From contig VBJK01000061.1 in assembly GCA_005879655.1 (NCBI GenBank), forward strand, positions 1 through 59,541: a stretch of DNA of 59,541 nucleotides, in the 5' to 3' direction. Each line of letters starts with the position of its first letter. The first letter of the stretch is position 1. The DNA is from Chloroflexota bacterium. GTDB taxonomy: Bacteria > Chloroflexota > Ktedonobacteria > Ktedonobacterales > Ktedonobacteraceae. Under the pieces are notes generated by a model. The model was given only the letters and a program-made list of their open reading frames with translations. It had not been told where the DNA came from and searched no databases. This document shows, piece by piece, positions 10,320 through 18,164 of this stretch. Position numbers and translations under genes: made by a program.

Positions 10320-13278
10320 AGCGCTCCTGAGTAAGTTGTGTATCCGGGTGCTCAGGCCCCAGCTGCCCCACACGGATGGCTAGAGCGCGCTGATATAATG
10401 GTTCCGCTTCTGCATATTTCTCCTGGCTTACATAGAGATATGCCAGATCGTGTAAGCTAGTTGCGGTCTCAGGATGCTCAGGTCCTAACTGCTGTTCTTG
10501 TATAGAAAGAGCTCGTTGGAGCACTGGTTCCGCTTCTGCATATCTGCCCTGTTCCTGGTAAAGGATAGCCAGATCATGTAAACTAAATGCAGTGTAGGGG
10601 TGCACAGGCCCCAACTGCTGTTCTCGGATAGCTAAAGCACGTTGAAACAGCGGCTCGGCTTGTACATATTTACCCTGGCCTGTATAGAGAAGAGCCAGGT
10701 CATTTAAACTGTACGCAGTATGGGGACTCTCAGGTCCCAACCGCTGTTCCCGAATAGCTAATCCACGCAAGGCTAGTGGCTCGGCCTCTGTATATTTCTT
10801 CAACTTGGTATAGAGAAGCACTAGATTGGCCAGACTGTAGGCAAGATCAGGGTGGTCAGATCCCAACTGCTGTTCCCGAATAGCTAGTTCGCGTGACGCT
10901 AGTGGTTCTGCCTGCTCATATTTCCCTTGGCTTGCATAGAGACGTACTAAATTACTCAGAGAATTTGCTATTTCGGGATGTTCAGGCCCTAACTGTTGTT
11001 CTCGAATAGTCAGAGAACGTAACGCTAGTGGCTCGGCCTGTGTATACTTTCCCTGTCGGCGGTAAAGATGGGCGATGTTATGTAAACTGTGTGCAGTATC
11101 TGGATGTTCAGGCCCCAATTGCCGCTCTCGAATAGAGAGTGAGCGGAGTATCAATGATTCTGCCTGTGCATACCTTCCCCATTGTTCGTAAAGACGCGCC
11201 AGATCATTCAAACTCATAGCCGTATCGGGATGCTCTTGTCCTAACTGTTGTTCACGGATGGAAAGTGCTCGCTGGAACGATGGTTCTGCTTCGGTGTATT
11301 TCCCCCAATCATAATAGAGGATAGCCAGATCATGCAGACAGGTTGCCGTATCAGGATGCTCAGGTCCCAACTGCTGCTCACGAATGGAGAGTGCTCGCTG
11401 GAACAATGGCTCGGCCTCGCTATACTTCCCCGCGAGTCGATAGAGAAAGGCCAAGTGATACACGCTGGTTGCAGCATCGAGATGCTCAGGGCCTAATTGC
11501 TGTTCTCGTATGGAGAGTGCTTGTTGCAAGAATGGCTCGGCCTCTGTATAGTGTCCACGAATACTCAGGTAGTATCCTAGCTGATCTAGCAAGCGCGTCG
11601 CCGCTGGAGTGACGATTTGCTCTTGCCTGACCCATTGAGCACACATGAGAGCATGAGGTAAACAGTATTCGCACTGCGGCCAACGCGTAAATTCCGCATC
11701 AGGAAACGCTTGATTGACCAGAGCGACTGCATAGAGCATCCATTGCCTCTGTACCTCGGCAGGCAAGCTATCACGCACAACAGTCTGAACTAGTCGATGG
11801 ACAGCAAGGGCCTTTGTTTGCGTATCGCGTGTAATAAACGAATAGGCTCGCAATGCTTCAATAGCTCGGTCCAGCAGATAGCCATCTGCAACAACTGCTG
11901 CAAGCGTTGGTGACAGTGTATCTGCCCCTTGCCTCAACATGTCCTCCCGAATCGCATCAGGAGCCAGAAAAGCACACAAACCTAGTAGATCGGCTGCGGC
12001 AGTATTGCGCTCTTCTACTCGTGCAATGGAGAGAGACCACGTCGTAGCCACAGGTGGATGGTCAACCAACATGCCACGATAATCTTTGAGCAGATTAATG
12101 CGATGTCGTTGATATTGCTGCCAGTAAGCCGCTAAGCCACAGCCTGTTGTTTCAAGATACGCTCCCACCTGATCAAGGGCCAGCGGCAGTCCTCCCACCT
12201 CTTGCGTAATTTGCCGAGCTAATGCTTGATCTTGGGGTGAAGCTTGCGACACATCAGCATCGAGCGCTATGAGTCCAGCTCGGCGCAATAGGAAGAGTAC
12301 ACCTTGTTCATCTGGAAATGTTTCTACGAGCAGTCGGTGAGCGAAGCGGCCAGGAGCTACCGCTCGCGTGGTAATGATTACGTGACCACCCAGGCGTGGA
12401 GGTAGAAATGGGCGAAGGATGTCCAGCTCATCAGCGTTATCCAGGATAAGTAACCAGTTGCGATGATTTTGCAACCAAACCTTGACGGCCTGAGTGATTG
12501 TTGTCTGGTCTTGCGCGTCCTTTACAGGCAGCTTGAGCAGTGTCGCTATCTCTGCATAGGAAGAGTTGAGCACCTCGACGTTTTCTGCATGTGCCCAGAG
12601 CACTGCCTGATAATCCTGGTAAAAGCGGTATGCATATTCGACTGCCAGTTGCGTCTTGCCCACCCCACCCAAGCCACTAATAGCCTGAGAAAGTGCTGCC
12701 GTTCGCCCTTTCTGGAGTTGAGTATGCAATTGGGCAAGCAGGTCTTCGCGCCCGCTGAAAAAGAGGTTTCGCGGGAATGGCACATTCCAGAGCGTAGGGA
12801 AATCGGTTCGTGTAAGGCTAGCCGCCAGTAAAGTAAGATTCTCAATGGCATGACGAATGCCCATCGTGACTTCAGCAAATGCTCGATCAACATTGGCCCA
12901 CTCTGTAAGAAAGGTAGCATTAGAGGGTAATGGACGCAGATGGGCAAATGGGGCATGCTGCCAATCGACGGGACGCAGGAGAATGGGAATGACACAAACC
13001 CCCCTTTCTTGCTCGCGTTCCAAAGCTTGCCTCATCTCTTGCCCATAGCAATAATCAGAGGCCAGAAAATCGGGACTAATCAGCAACAAGATAAGCGAAG
13101 CCTTCTGAAAGTGGCTATCAATGACGTGTTGCCAATCTTCACCAGCAGTAATCAAGCGAGGGTGCCAGGTTGAGATGATGCCCTGGCGCTGGAGCAAGTT
13201 GAGGTGTTTTTCTAGCTCTTGTACCCACGTTTCATCCGCTGGCGCATAAGCGTAGAAAACCTTAATGTGATGATACAT
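10285..13278 (-). CDS. TIR - NB-ARC (STAND NTPase) - TPR protein
   Basis: 997 residues from the ATG at 13278, chosen because GGGAGGGA lies 4 nt upstream (an ATG 14 codons earlier lacks a site). Residues 1-140 form a TIR domain (KVFYAYAPADETWVQELEKH), with SPDFLASDYCYGQEM carrying the candidate NADase glutamate in the YGQE position. An NB-ARC ATPase follows: P-loop GLGGVGKTQLAVEYAY, Walker B LLILDNADEL and GLPLALDQVGAYL. About ten near-identical 42-residue TPRs of kinesin-light-chain type end the protein. This architecture is typical of bacterial NLR-like sensors, several of which act in anti-phage defence by NAD+ depletion; the role here is inferred. It seems co-transcribed with the 52-codon ORF and the radical SAM gene downstream. 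Confidence 0.9.
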   Translation of the reverse strand: MYHHIKVFYAYAPADETWVQELEKHLNLLQRQGIISTWHPRLITAGEDWQHVIDSHFQKASLILLLISPDFLASDYCYGQEMRQALEREQERGVCVIPILLRPVDWQHAPFAHLRPLPSNATFLTEWANVDRAFAEVTMGIRHAIENLTLLAASLTRTDFPTLWNVPFPRNLFFSGREDLLAQLHTQLQKGRTAALSQAISGLGGVGKTQLAVEYAYRFYQDYQAVLWAHAENVEVLNSSYAEIATLLKLPVKDAQDQTTITQAVKVWLQNHRNWLLILDNADELDILRPFLPPRLGGHVIITTRAVAPGRFAHRLLVETFPDEQGVLFLLRRAGLIALDADVSQASPQDQALARQITQEVGGLPLALDQVGAYLETTGCGLAAYWQQYQRHRINLLKDYRGMLVDHPPVATTWSLSIARVEERNTAAADLLGLCAFLAPDAIREDMLRQGADTLSPTLAAVVADGYLLDRAIEALRAYSFITRDTQTKALAVHRLVQTVVRDSLPAEVQRQWMLYAVALVNQAFPDAEFTRWPQCEYCLPHALMCAQWVRQEQIVTPAATRLLDQLGYYLSIRGHYTEAEPFLQQALSIREQQLGPEHLDAATSVYHLAFLYRLAGKYSEAEPLFQRALSIREQQLGPEHPDTATCLHDLAILYYDWGKYTEAEPSFQRALSIREQQLGQEHPDTAMSLNDLARLYEQWGRYAQAESLILRSLSIRERQLGPEHPDTAHSLHNIAHLYRRQGKYTQAEPLALRSLTIREQQLGPEHPEIANSLSNLVRLYASQGKYEQAEPLASRELAIREQQLGSDHPDLAYSLANLVLLYTKLKKYTEAEPLALRGLAIREQRLGPESPHTAYSLNDLALLYTGQGKYVQAEPLFQRALAIREQQLGPVHPYTAFSLHDLAILYQEQGRYAEAEPVLQRALSIQEQQLGPEHPETATSLHDLAYLYVSQEKYAEAEPLYQRALAIRVGQLGPEHPDTQLTQERYASLLQQRRNP
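10372..11560 (-). repeat. Tandem 126-bp coding repeats (TPR units)
   Basis: About ten direct repeats of 126 bp inside the TIR-STAND gene, each encoding a unit like EAEPLFQRALSIREQQLG plus EHPDTA and a helix ending LAxLY. DNA similarity between units is high enough to allow unit gain or loss by recombination. This is a coding repeat, not a CRISPR array. Confidence 0.85.
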
Positions 13279-14224
13279 TTTCCCTCCCACCTCAACCAGT
13301 GCATCCAGCATAGAAAACACAGGACAATAGCCAACGTAAGTAGAACACTAGCCTCCACCTTTTGCCAAAAATCTCTGAAAGCTTGCCATGAATTATGGCT
13401 CTATTCCAGGTGACCACAAGTTGGCCGGGTATCTCTCGCAAGAGTAACAGTAAAAGGCGAGCGCTATGAGTGCATTTGTACAAATGGTCCTGGATTTGCA
13501 TGAAAACCTCCTCGCCAAGTCATGCTCATGAATCATCCTGACTCACAACATGGGTGCTCCGATTCAGCGGCTCATGTATGGAATATACCACTATTAGCAA
13601 CAGGTAACAAGGTGTTAACTCCCTCCCACACCTTCTTTCATCGGATGGCTCAGCCCAGAACCTTACCTCACTCCGCTCAAATAAATTCATCTTACGTAAA
13701 TATCCAATATAAAGTATAAATTACTCCCAACAGAAAAGTCAAGCGAAAAAGTGATGTTATACGTAATTCTTGGCAATACCTAACAAAGCATTTCAACTTG
13801 TTTCATACATATCCCTCAGACAATGGCTAAAATCACCCTCATAGAGAGTAGTAATTATAGTTCATTTGACGTGCTCATGGCGACACTAGCTTCTGCATAT
13901 AATAAAAGACATATATAGCTATTCCCCCAATAGCCGTGCTGCTACGGTATGTATCGGCTATCATGGCAACTACACTACTATCAGTATATACAAGTAAAAA
14001 AATCACATAGATGAATATTGTGAAGTCTGTCTGAGCACTGTTGTCCTAACCATTAAAAGCCTTTACTTATGCCAGAGAAATTAAATCCTTGGGATGTACT
14101 CTGCAAAAGCAAAGATTGAGAGTCTGCCGTGAGAAACAAAATAAAAAATGTGATCACCTTGTGAGATTGCATGACTACACTGTCAATAGCAATTTATGAT
14201 GAAGATCTAACAAAGGAGCCAATG
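13279..14224. other. 946-bp intergenic region between divergent genes
   Basis: A/T-rich stretch between the TIR-STAND gene (leftward) and the murB-like gene (rightward). Short ORFs occur on both strands but none has convincing composition, a ribosome site or recognisable similarity. It must carry promoters for both neighbours. I see no strong hairpin, tRNA or mobile-element end. Confidence 0.5.
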
Positions 14225-15244
14225 ATGCGTTTTCACCCAGATGCTATATATACTCAGCTTTATCCACATTTCCAGGAACGAATCCGAGCCAATGAACCTC
14301 TCTCCCGTCATGGTGCACTTGGCATTGGAGGTCGTGCCGACCTGTGGATATCGCTAGACAGTACACACGAATTAGAGACGCTTGTCTCTTTCTGCGCCGA
14401 GCAACATGTGCCCCTGCTCGTGATCGGCAATGGCACGAACATGTTGTTCGCAGAGAAGGGCATGCGCGGAATCGTGGCGCGTATGGCAGCACGCTCGTAT
14501 ACCATTGAAGAGCAAGCAGATGGTACAGCTCTCTTGCTAGCAGATGCAGGAGTGAGTTGGCCACGTTTGATCCATGAGTTAGTGCCACTTGGCTGGGGCA
14601 ATCTTGAATTTGGCGCGGGCATACCAGGAACACTCGGTGGCAGTATCGTCACCAATGCAGGTACGCATAACACCGATCTTGGTCAATATCTCCAATGGAT
14701 CGATGTGCTCGATGCTCGTGGCTGTAACCTGGAAGATGACGAAGAGTTTGCCGTCCCACTAGTTCTGCGCTACAGCCAGAGCGAACTCGACCTGGAGTAT
14801 CGCCATAGCCGTTTCCGTCAACAACGTTGTGCTTCATTTGACCATGACGGACAGCTCGTTGCCGCACCGCGCCACCTCATTGAGCCAGCTGAAATCGTCT
14901 TGCGCCTTGCACTTACCTTGCACCGTGAACAACCAGCACAATTATACAAACGCATGCAGACGTACGAAATAAGTCAGCAACGTCTCGTTGAACCAGGCAA
15001 ACTACACGCCGGTCCTATCTTTAAAGATCCGCCAGAGGGAAAAGCCGCCGAACTCATCGCACAAGCTGGCATGAGCGGTTTCAATGTGGGAAGAGCAACA
15101 GTTTCCACAAAAAACGCGAATTTCATTATAAATGAGAGCAATGCCAGTAACACGGATATTGTCACATTGATTACTACTATTCACCAGCAAGTGCTCACAC
15201 GATTGGATATTGATCTCTCCCCCGATATTGAGTTACAGGGATAG
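14225..15244 (+). CDS. murB: MurB-like FAD protein (UDP-N-acetylenolpyruvoylglucosamine reductase family)
   Basis: 339 residues from ATG 14225 (AAAGGAG 6 nt upstream; an adjacent ATG at 14222 and one at 14171 are alternatives). MurB reduces enolpyruvyl-UDP-GlcNAc to UDP-MurNAc with NADPH and FAD. FAD-binding segments are clear: LVIGNGTNMLF and GAGIPGTLGGSIVTNAG, and the substrate-side YRHSRF is present. The C-terminal domain has HAGPIFKDPPEGKAAELIAQAG and VSTKNANFIIN. The position normally holding the proton-donor Ser (AGS-x-F in type II MurB) is Pro, and the conserved Glu near the C-terminus seems to be Asp (SPDIELQG). It may be a paralogue with reduced or altered activity. It stands alone, not in a mur/ddl/ftsQ operon. 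Confidence 0.82.
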   Translation: MRFHPDAIYTQLYPHFQERIRANEPLSRHGALGIGGRADLWISLDSTHELETLVSFCAEQHVPLLVIGNGTNMLFAEKGMRGIVARMAARSYTIEEQADGTALLLADAGVSWPRLIHELVPLGWGNLEFGAGIPGTLGGSIVTNAGTHNTDLGQYLQWIDVLDARGCNLEDDEEFAVPLVLRYSQSELDLEYRHSRFRQQRCASFDHDGQLVAAPRHLIEPAEIVLRLALTLHREQPAQLYKRMQTYEISQQRLVEPGKLHAGPIFKDPPEGKAAELIAQAGMSGFNVGRATVSTKNANFIINESNASNTDIVTLITTIHQQVLTRLDIDLSPDIELQG

Positions 15245-15380
15245 TTGGTAAAGCATGAAGAGCAAGATAGCAATACTGTGGCAGGAAGATCAACTTTAGA
15301 GAAAAAATAACCGGTAGCAGGAGTGACAAAACGAGTATTAGCCAGACTTATGTGAGGAGCTTGAGAGGAAATAGCACAAT

Positions 15381-15800
15381 GGATCAAGCAGTGCAGAACA
15401 AGCTCTTCCCATTGCGGCACGCATAGTCCGCAAGTGAGGAGGCTCCGTTCTCTTGTTACGCGTATGCACCACGCTCCATAATTTCGCCAGGAGCGGTATG
15501 GAATCGTCCATGTACTCTCTTGAGGATATGATGAAGGCAGAACAAGTACAGGTAAACAATTATCTGGCTCGTATCGCAACTTCTGATGTACTTGAGGGCA
15601 TTGGAACGGTTCCTATCATTGCCGAAGGATCACCTGCTCTACACGTTCTCATGGAGGCTAAAGATCATGAGGCTGATATCATGGTCATGTGTAGCCACGG
15701 TGATACTGGCCTGAAGCGTTGGCTGCTAGGAAGCGTAGCCGAGAAGGTTATCCGCCATAGTCCAATCCCCGTACTCGTGCTTCGTGAGGGAACTGGAGTG
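15381..15800 (+). pseudogene. Universal stress protein remnant
   Basis: One reading frame shows a UspA-like fold: GSSSAEQALPIAARIVRK, an in-frame TGA at 15435-15437, GGSVLLLRV, then YLARI, VPIIAEGSPALHVL, ADIMVMCSHGDTGLKRWL, LGSVAEKVIRHSPIPVLVLR. That is most of a USP, including the ATP-loop-like SHGDTGLKRWLLGS. The expected first residues (a VPLDGS start) are decayed, with TAG upstream in frame. The rest could be translated from TTG at 15453 and runs on without a stop into a transposase fragment. It is best read as a dead gene. Confidence 0.7.
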
Positions 15801-15829
15801 CTAGCAGAGACTAGCCCTGAAGCGAGGAG

Positions 15830-16193
15830 AAGAGGCAAGCCTACCTTGAGCAAAAGGAAAGAGATCAACAGTAGTGTCACCCTGAACAAACGCAATGGTG
15901 TGTGGTGGTTAAGCTTGTCCTATGACGAGGAGATAGCAGTCCAGACTGAGCCTTCCGCACCCGTCGTAGGGATAGACGTGGGGATAGCCAACGTCATTAC
16001 GACCAGCACGGGCAAGCAGTATGGTACAATGCATGGGAAAATCCGTGCCCGACACAAGCGGGACCGTCGCAAACGTTGGAGAAAAACAAAGCTACGGGCG
16101 TGTCTGAAAAAGAAGGGAGTGAAGAAGCTTCCATCGACTTCTAGTCGTACAGGACAAAGACTCATTCGCCACACGAAAAGGCACTGCTTTTGA
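15830..16193 (+). pseudogene. TnpB/OrfB (IS200/IS605-type) fragment fused to USP remnant
   Basis: About 118 residues continuing in frame from the USP remnant: SVTLNKRNGVWWLSLSY, then VVGIDVGIANVITTSTGKQY, which carries the first RuvC aspartate of TnpB, then a Lys/Arg-rich stretch (RARHKRDRRKRWRKTK). TnpB is the RNA-guided nuclease of IS605-family transposons. The N-terminal part, the other RuvC acids and the zinc finger are absent, and the frame ends at a TGA at 16191-16193. I see no tnpA. The 370 bp downstream give no further recognisable TnpB residues. Confidence 0.65.
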
Positions 16194-16570
16194 GGCGTCA
16201 TGAGCAGTGACAACGAGAGCATGGCATAGGGGAAAGTCAGCCGATGAAACGCAAGAGAAGAGCAAAAGTCTCGACTGCTAACGTGTCGGCTTGATCCATG
16301 TTGTGTGATAGGATATCTGTAGTGTATCCTCCCGCCCAGTCCGTTGCTTCGTAAACGGGCGTAGGTTAAGGCGAGAAGTGGAGACAAGTAGCGCGTGTCG
16401 ATATTGGTCTACACTTTCCGCAACTATAATAACCAAGGTTACGCTAAAGACCACAAGGTATGATGGGGGCTACAACGCCCTCAAGCATCCAGAAGACAAC
16501 ATCAACGTTACACACCAATACTAAAGAAGCTCGCTCCCTTTGCAGGCTGTCGAGCGGGGAGAATGGAATC

Positions 16571-16990
16571 ATGGCAAAAAAGTCAGCGGCAGCGCGCGGT
16601 GGAGCGCAACGCAATAGACCAAAGACACAGAAAAACATTGAGCTAGTACGAGCGGTACCAGAGAAAATAGAGCAAGAAGCCCCTAGTGAATCCGTATCGC
16701 AACAGGCTGAGCCAGCTCCAGCACGCATAGCGGCAACCACCACAACTGAAAGCAACGAGAAAAGCTCAAATGCGGTTCCTGCAACGACCGTGCAGAAAGG
16801 GAGCGCAACTGCACGCTTGGCGGCACGTCGGCAAGCAGGGCAGAAAGTACAACAACGTAGTAATGCATCACTCATCACGAGCGAACACTTTGCCTATGTA
16901 CGCCGCGACCTGATCACCATTGCAGTGCTGGCCAGTTGTATGTTCGCAATTATTATTGTGCTCTTCTTCGTCTTTGGTTCTAGTCTCTAA
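16571..16990 (+). CDS. Small Ala/Gln-rich single-pass membrane protein
   Basis: 139 residues from ATG 16571 (GGGGAG 9 nt upstream); the same frame is open further upstream without a site. The first 110 residues are low-complexity, basic at the start (MAKKSAAARGGAQRNRPKTQ) and rich in Ala, Gln, Glu and Thr, probably disordered. The C-terminus is one transmembrane helix (LITIAVLASCMFAIIIVLFF) ending GSSL. This suggests a tail-anchored or N-in topology with a cytoplasmic disordered arm. No family recognised. A strong terminator follows at 17030, so it is probably monocistronic. Confidence 0.7.
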   Translation: MAKKSAAARGGAQRNRPKTQKNIELVRAVPEKIEQEAPSESVSQQAEPAPARIAATTTTESNEKSSNAVPATTVQKGSATARLAARRQAGQKVQQRSNASLITSEHFAYVRRDLITIAVLASCMFAIIIVLFFVFGSSL

Positions 16991-17029
16991 GCGAGAAGAA
17001 TACGATACTTGGCCAACGTAAGCAAATAA

Positions 17030-17083
17030 AAGAGGCACTGAACCTATCTCTTATCTTTTTCAGTGCCTCTTATGAGATTTTTT
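17030..17083 (+). terminator. Rho-independent terminator after the small membrane protein gene
   Basis: Perfect 13-bp arms AAGAGGCACTGAA (17030-17042) and TTCAGTGCCTCTT (17059-17071), then ATGAGA and TTTTTT. It lies 40 bp past the stop codon of the 139-residue protein. Confidence 0.85.
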
Positions 17084-17088
17084 GCGGG

Positions 17089-17116
17089 TTGTAGAAATGC
17101 TAGCGCATTTCTACAA
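17089..17116. repeat. Perfect 28-bp palindrome
   Basis: A gapless palindrome centred on GCTAGC, with half-site TTGTAGAAATGCTA. It sits between the plus-strand terminator and the end of the SWIM gene. It could be the terminator stem for the minus-strand gene (no clear T-tract) or a dimeric protein site. Confidence 0.7.
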
Positions 17117-17137
17117 GCGAGATAAACAAAGTTTGCT

Positions 17138-17419
17138 TTAGTGTACGAGAGGGCTTGTACCTAAGCCCGCAGGAATACCATGGCGGTGAATAGCTGGAAT
17201 TGTCACACCCAGGACACGCTGCATTGCCATAGTATGGCAACAATCACCCCAATCATGGAAAAAGCGACATGTGCATTGCCACTCACCATTGTCATAGTTA
17301 GTGGTGTGGACATCGTTCTCACCGTGGAACTCTGCCTCGAAACGGGTAAACTGGATACGCTCTGGTTCGTCTGCGTAGCGCTTGGCTTTTGCGATTTTGC
17401 TGATCATACTTGAATTCAT
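17138..17419 (-). CDS. Small SWIM-type zinc-finger protein
   Basis: 93 residues. The centre reads GEWQCTCRFFHDWGDCCHTM, giving the CxC...CxH zinc pattern of SWIM domains (CTC and CCH), which bind DNA or proteins. It is preceded by a basic N-terminus (ISKIAKAKRYADEPERIQF) and a strand segment (FHGENDVHTTNYDNG). Stand-alone SWIM proteins of this size occur in Chloroflexota and Actinomycetota, with unknown roles. Start: AAGGAG about 11 nt before the ATG. A longer upstream ORF in another frame ends at the same ATGA but lacks coding character. Confidence 0.75.
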   Translation of the reverse strand: MNSSMISKIAKAKRYADEPERIQFTRFEAEFHGENDVHTTNYDNGEWQCTCRFFHDWGDCCHTMAMQRVLGVTIPAIHRHGIPAGLGTSPLVH

Positions 17420-17736
17420 GATTTGTACACTCCTTTAAATTTAGCAACCACTCCGTAACCACTAGTAAGTCTCTCATAGACACTTGCTTTCATAGAGTAG
17501 CTTACTTCTGCGTAGTTGCGTGCATGTAAGCATACATGGGGCATCCAGCAAATATGCTTGGACAGGTGCTCTTCCCTCCTTTCATCGGAAAAAATATCAT
17601 ACTCTGAGTGACAGGATACCTTTGTCAGAGCGATGGCCCAAAGAAAGAAAAATGAATCAATGAGCCCGGTAATGAACGAATGAATAAGTCCTACGCAATA
17701 AAAAAACACCAGGGCGTTCTCTCCCTAGTGCACAAT
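17420..17736. other. Upstream region of the SWIM gene, no clear gene
   Basis: About 280 bp between the SWIM gene and the mini-gene terminator. An open frame of 97 codons on the minus strand (17416-17709) has aromatic, Cys-rich, unpatterned composition and no convincing start, so I read it as untranslated leader or promoter DNA for the SWIM gene. Confidence 0.4.
17700..17730 (-). terminator. Rho-independent terminator of the 23-codon mini-gene
   Basis: On the minus strand CACTAGGG (17730-17723) pairs with CCCTGGTG (17714-17707) around an 8-nt loop, one G-U pair, followed by TTTTTTT. It starts 6 nt after the TAA of the small ORF at 17737-17808. Confidence 0.8.
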
Positions 17737-17808
17737 TTATATATCAACTTCCGTCAGCACTGCATATTGCAGCAACGTGTCTAGCAATTTCTTTGTGGCT
17801 GAACTCAT
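17737..17808 (-). CDS. Mini-gene for a 23-residue peptide
   Basis: A very short ORF with a complete small-gene layout. A hairpin (CACTTGG/CCAAGTG at 17823-17845) is followed by GGAGG, a 10-nt spacer, ATG, 23 codons and TAA, then an immediate intrinsic terminator. A TATAAT-like box lies on the minus strand at 17938-17933, leaving a leader of about 110 nt. The peptide starts MSSATKKLLDTLLQ and ends YAVLTEVDI: a basic start, a hydrophobic middle and an acidic end, with no signal peptide or TM helix. It could be a functional peptide or the readout of a small regulatory RNA. The family is unknown, and such short ORFs can arise by chance. Confidence 0.4.
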   Translation of the reverse strand: MSSATKKLLDTLLQYAVLTEVDI

Positions 17809-17822
17809 AAGCGATTAACCTC

Positions 17823-17845
17823 CACTTGGCTCTCATAACCAAGTG
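17823..17845 (-). promoter_or_regulatory. Hairpin abutting the mini-gene ribosome site
   Basis: CACTTGG (17823-17829) and CCAAGTG (17839-17845) form a 7-bp stem with a 9-nt loop. On the transcript its 3' side overlaps the first base or two of GGAGG (17823-17819). It could modulate access to the ribosome site. Confidence 0.4.
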
Positions 17846-18164
17846 TCAACGCCTAAAATACCAGAAGCACCTTTAAATCTGGATACATAGGCATGGCCTA
17901 TAACCAATTGATGTCTCGTACTGTTGGAGATGATTATACCATAGAGATGGTTGAAAGTCTACCCTTGAGACTGCCAATATTAGGGCATTTTCAAAGTGGT
18001 AGGTGGCTTGAGAGAAATTTGTGAGCTAATCCACACCATCAATGTAAGCTGCTGCACACCTTCACTATCGTCCAACTAATAGCCCCGCAATCACACAAAT
18101 GTTATACTTAATCAAACAATTGTCATACGCCTTACCAGGCAACCCAATATTGATGGAGGATTAC

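Noticed and set aside
10372..11560. Regular repeats that could suggest a CRISPR array
   Set aside because: The 126-bp period keeps the reading frame and encodes TPR helices; there are no unique spacers between short repeats.
12546..12995. 149-codon minus-strand ORF
   Set aside because: Alternative frame of the TIR/NB-ARC coding region, whose motifs (P-loop, TIR) are clear in the main frame.
13522..13719. 65-codon ORF in the 946-bp intergenic region
   Set aside because: No ribosome site, low-complexity composition and no recognisable similarity.
17416..17709. 97-codon ORF overlapping the SWIM gene start by ATGA
   Set aside because: Cys- and aromatic-rich without pattern, no ribosome site; the overlap is probably chance.
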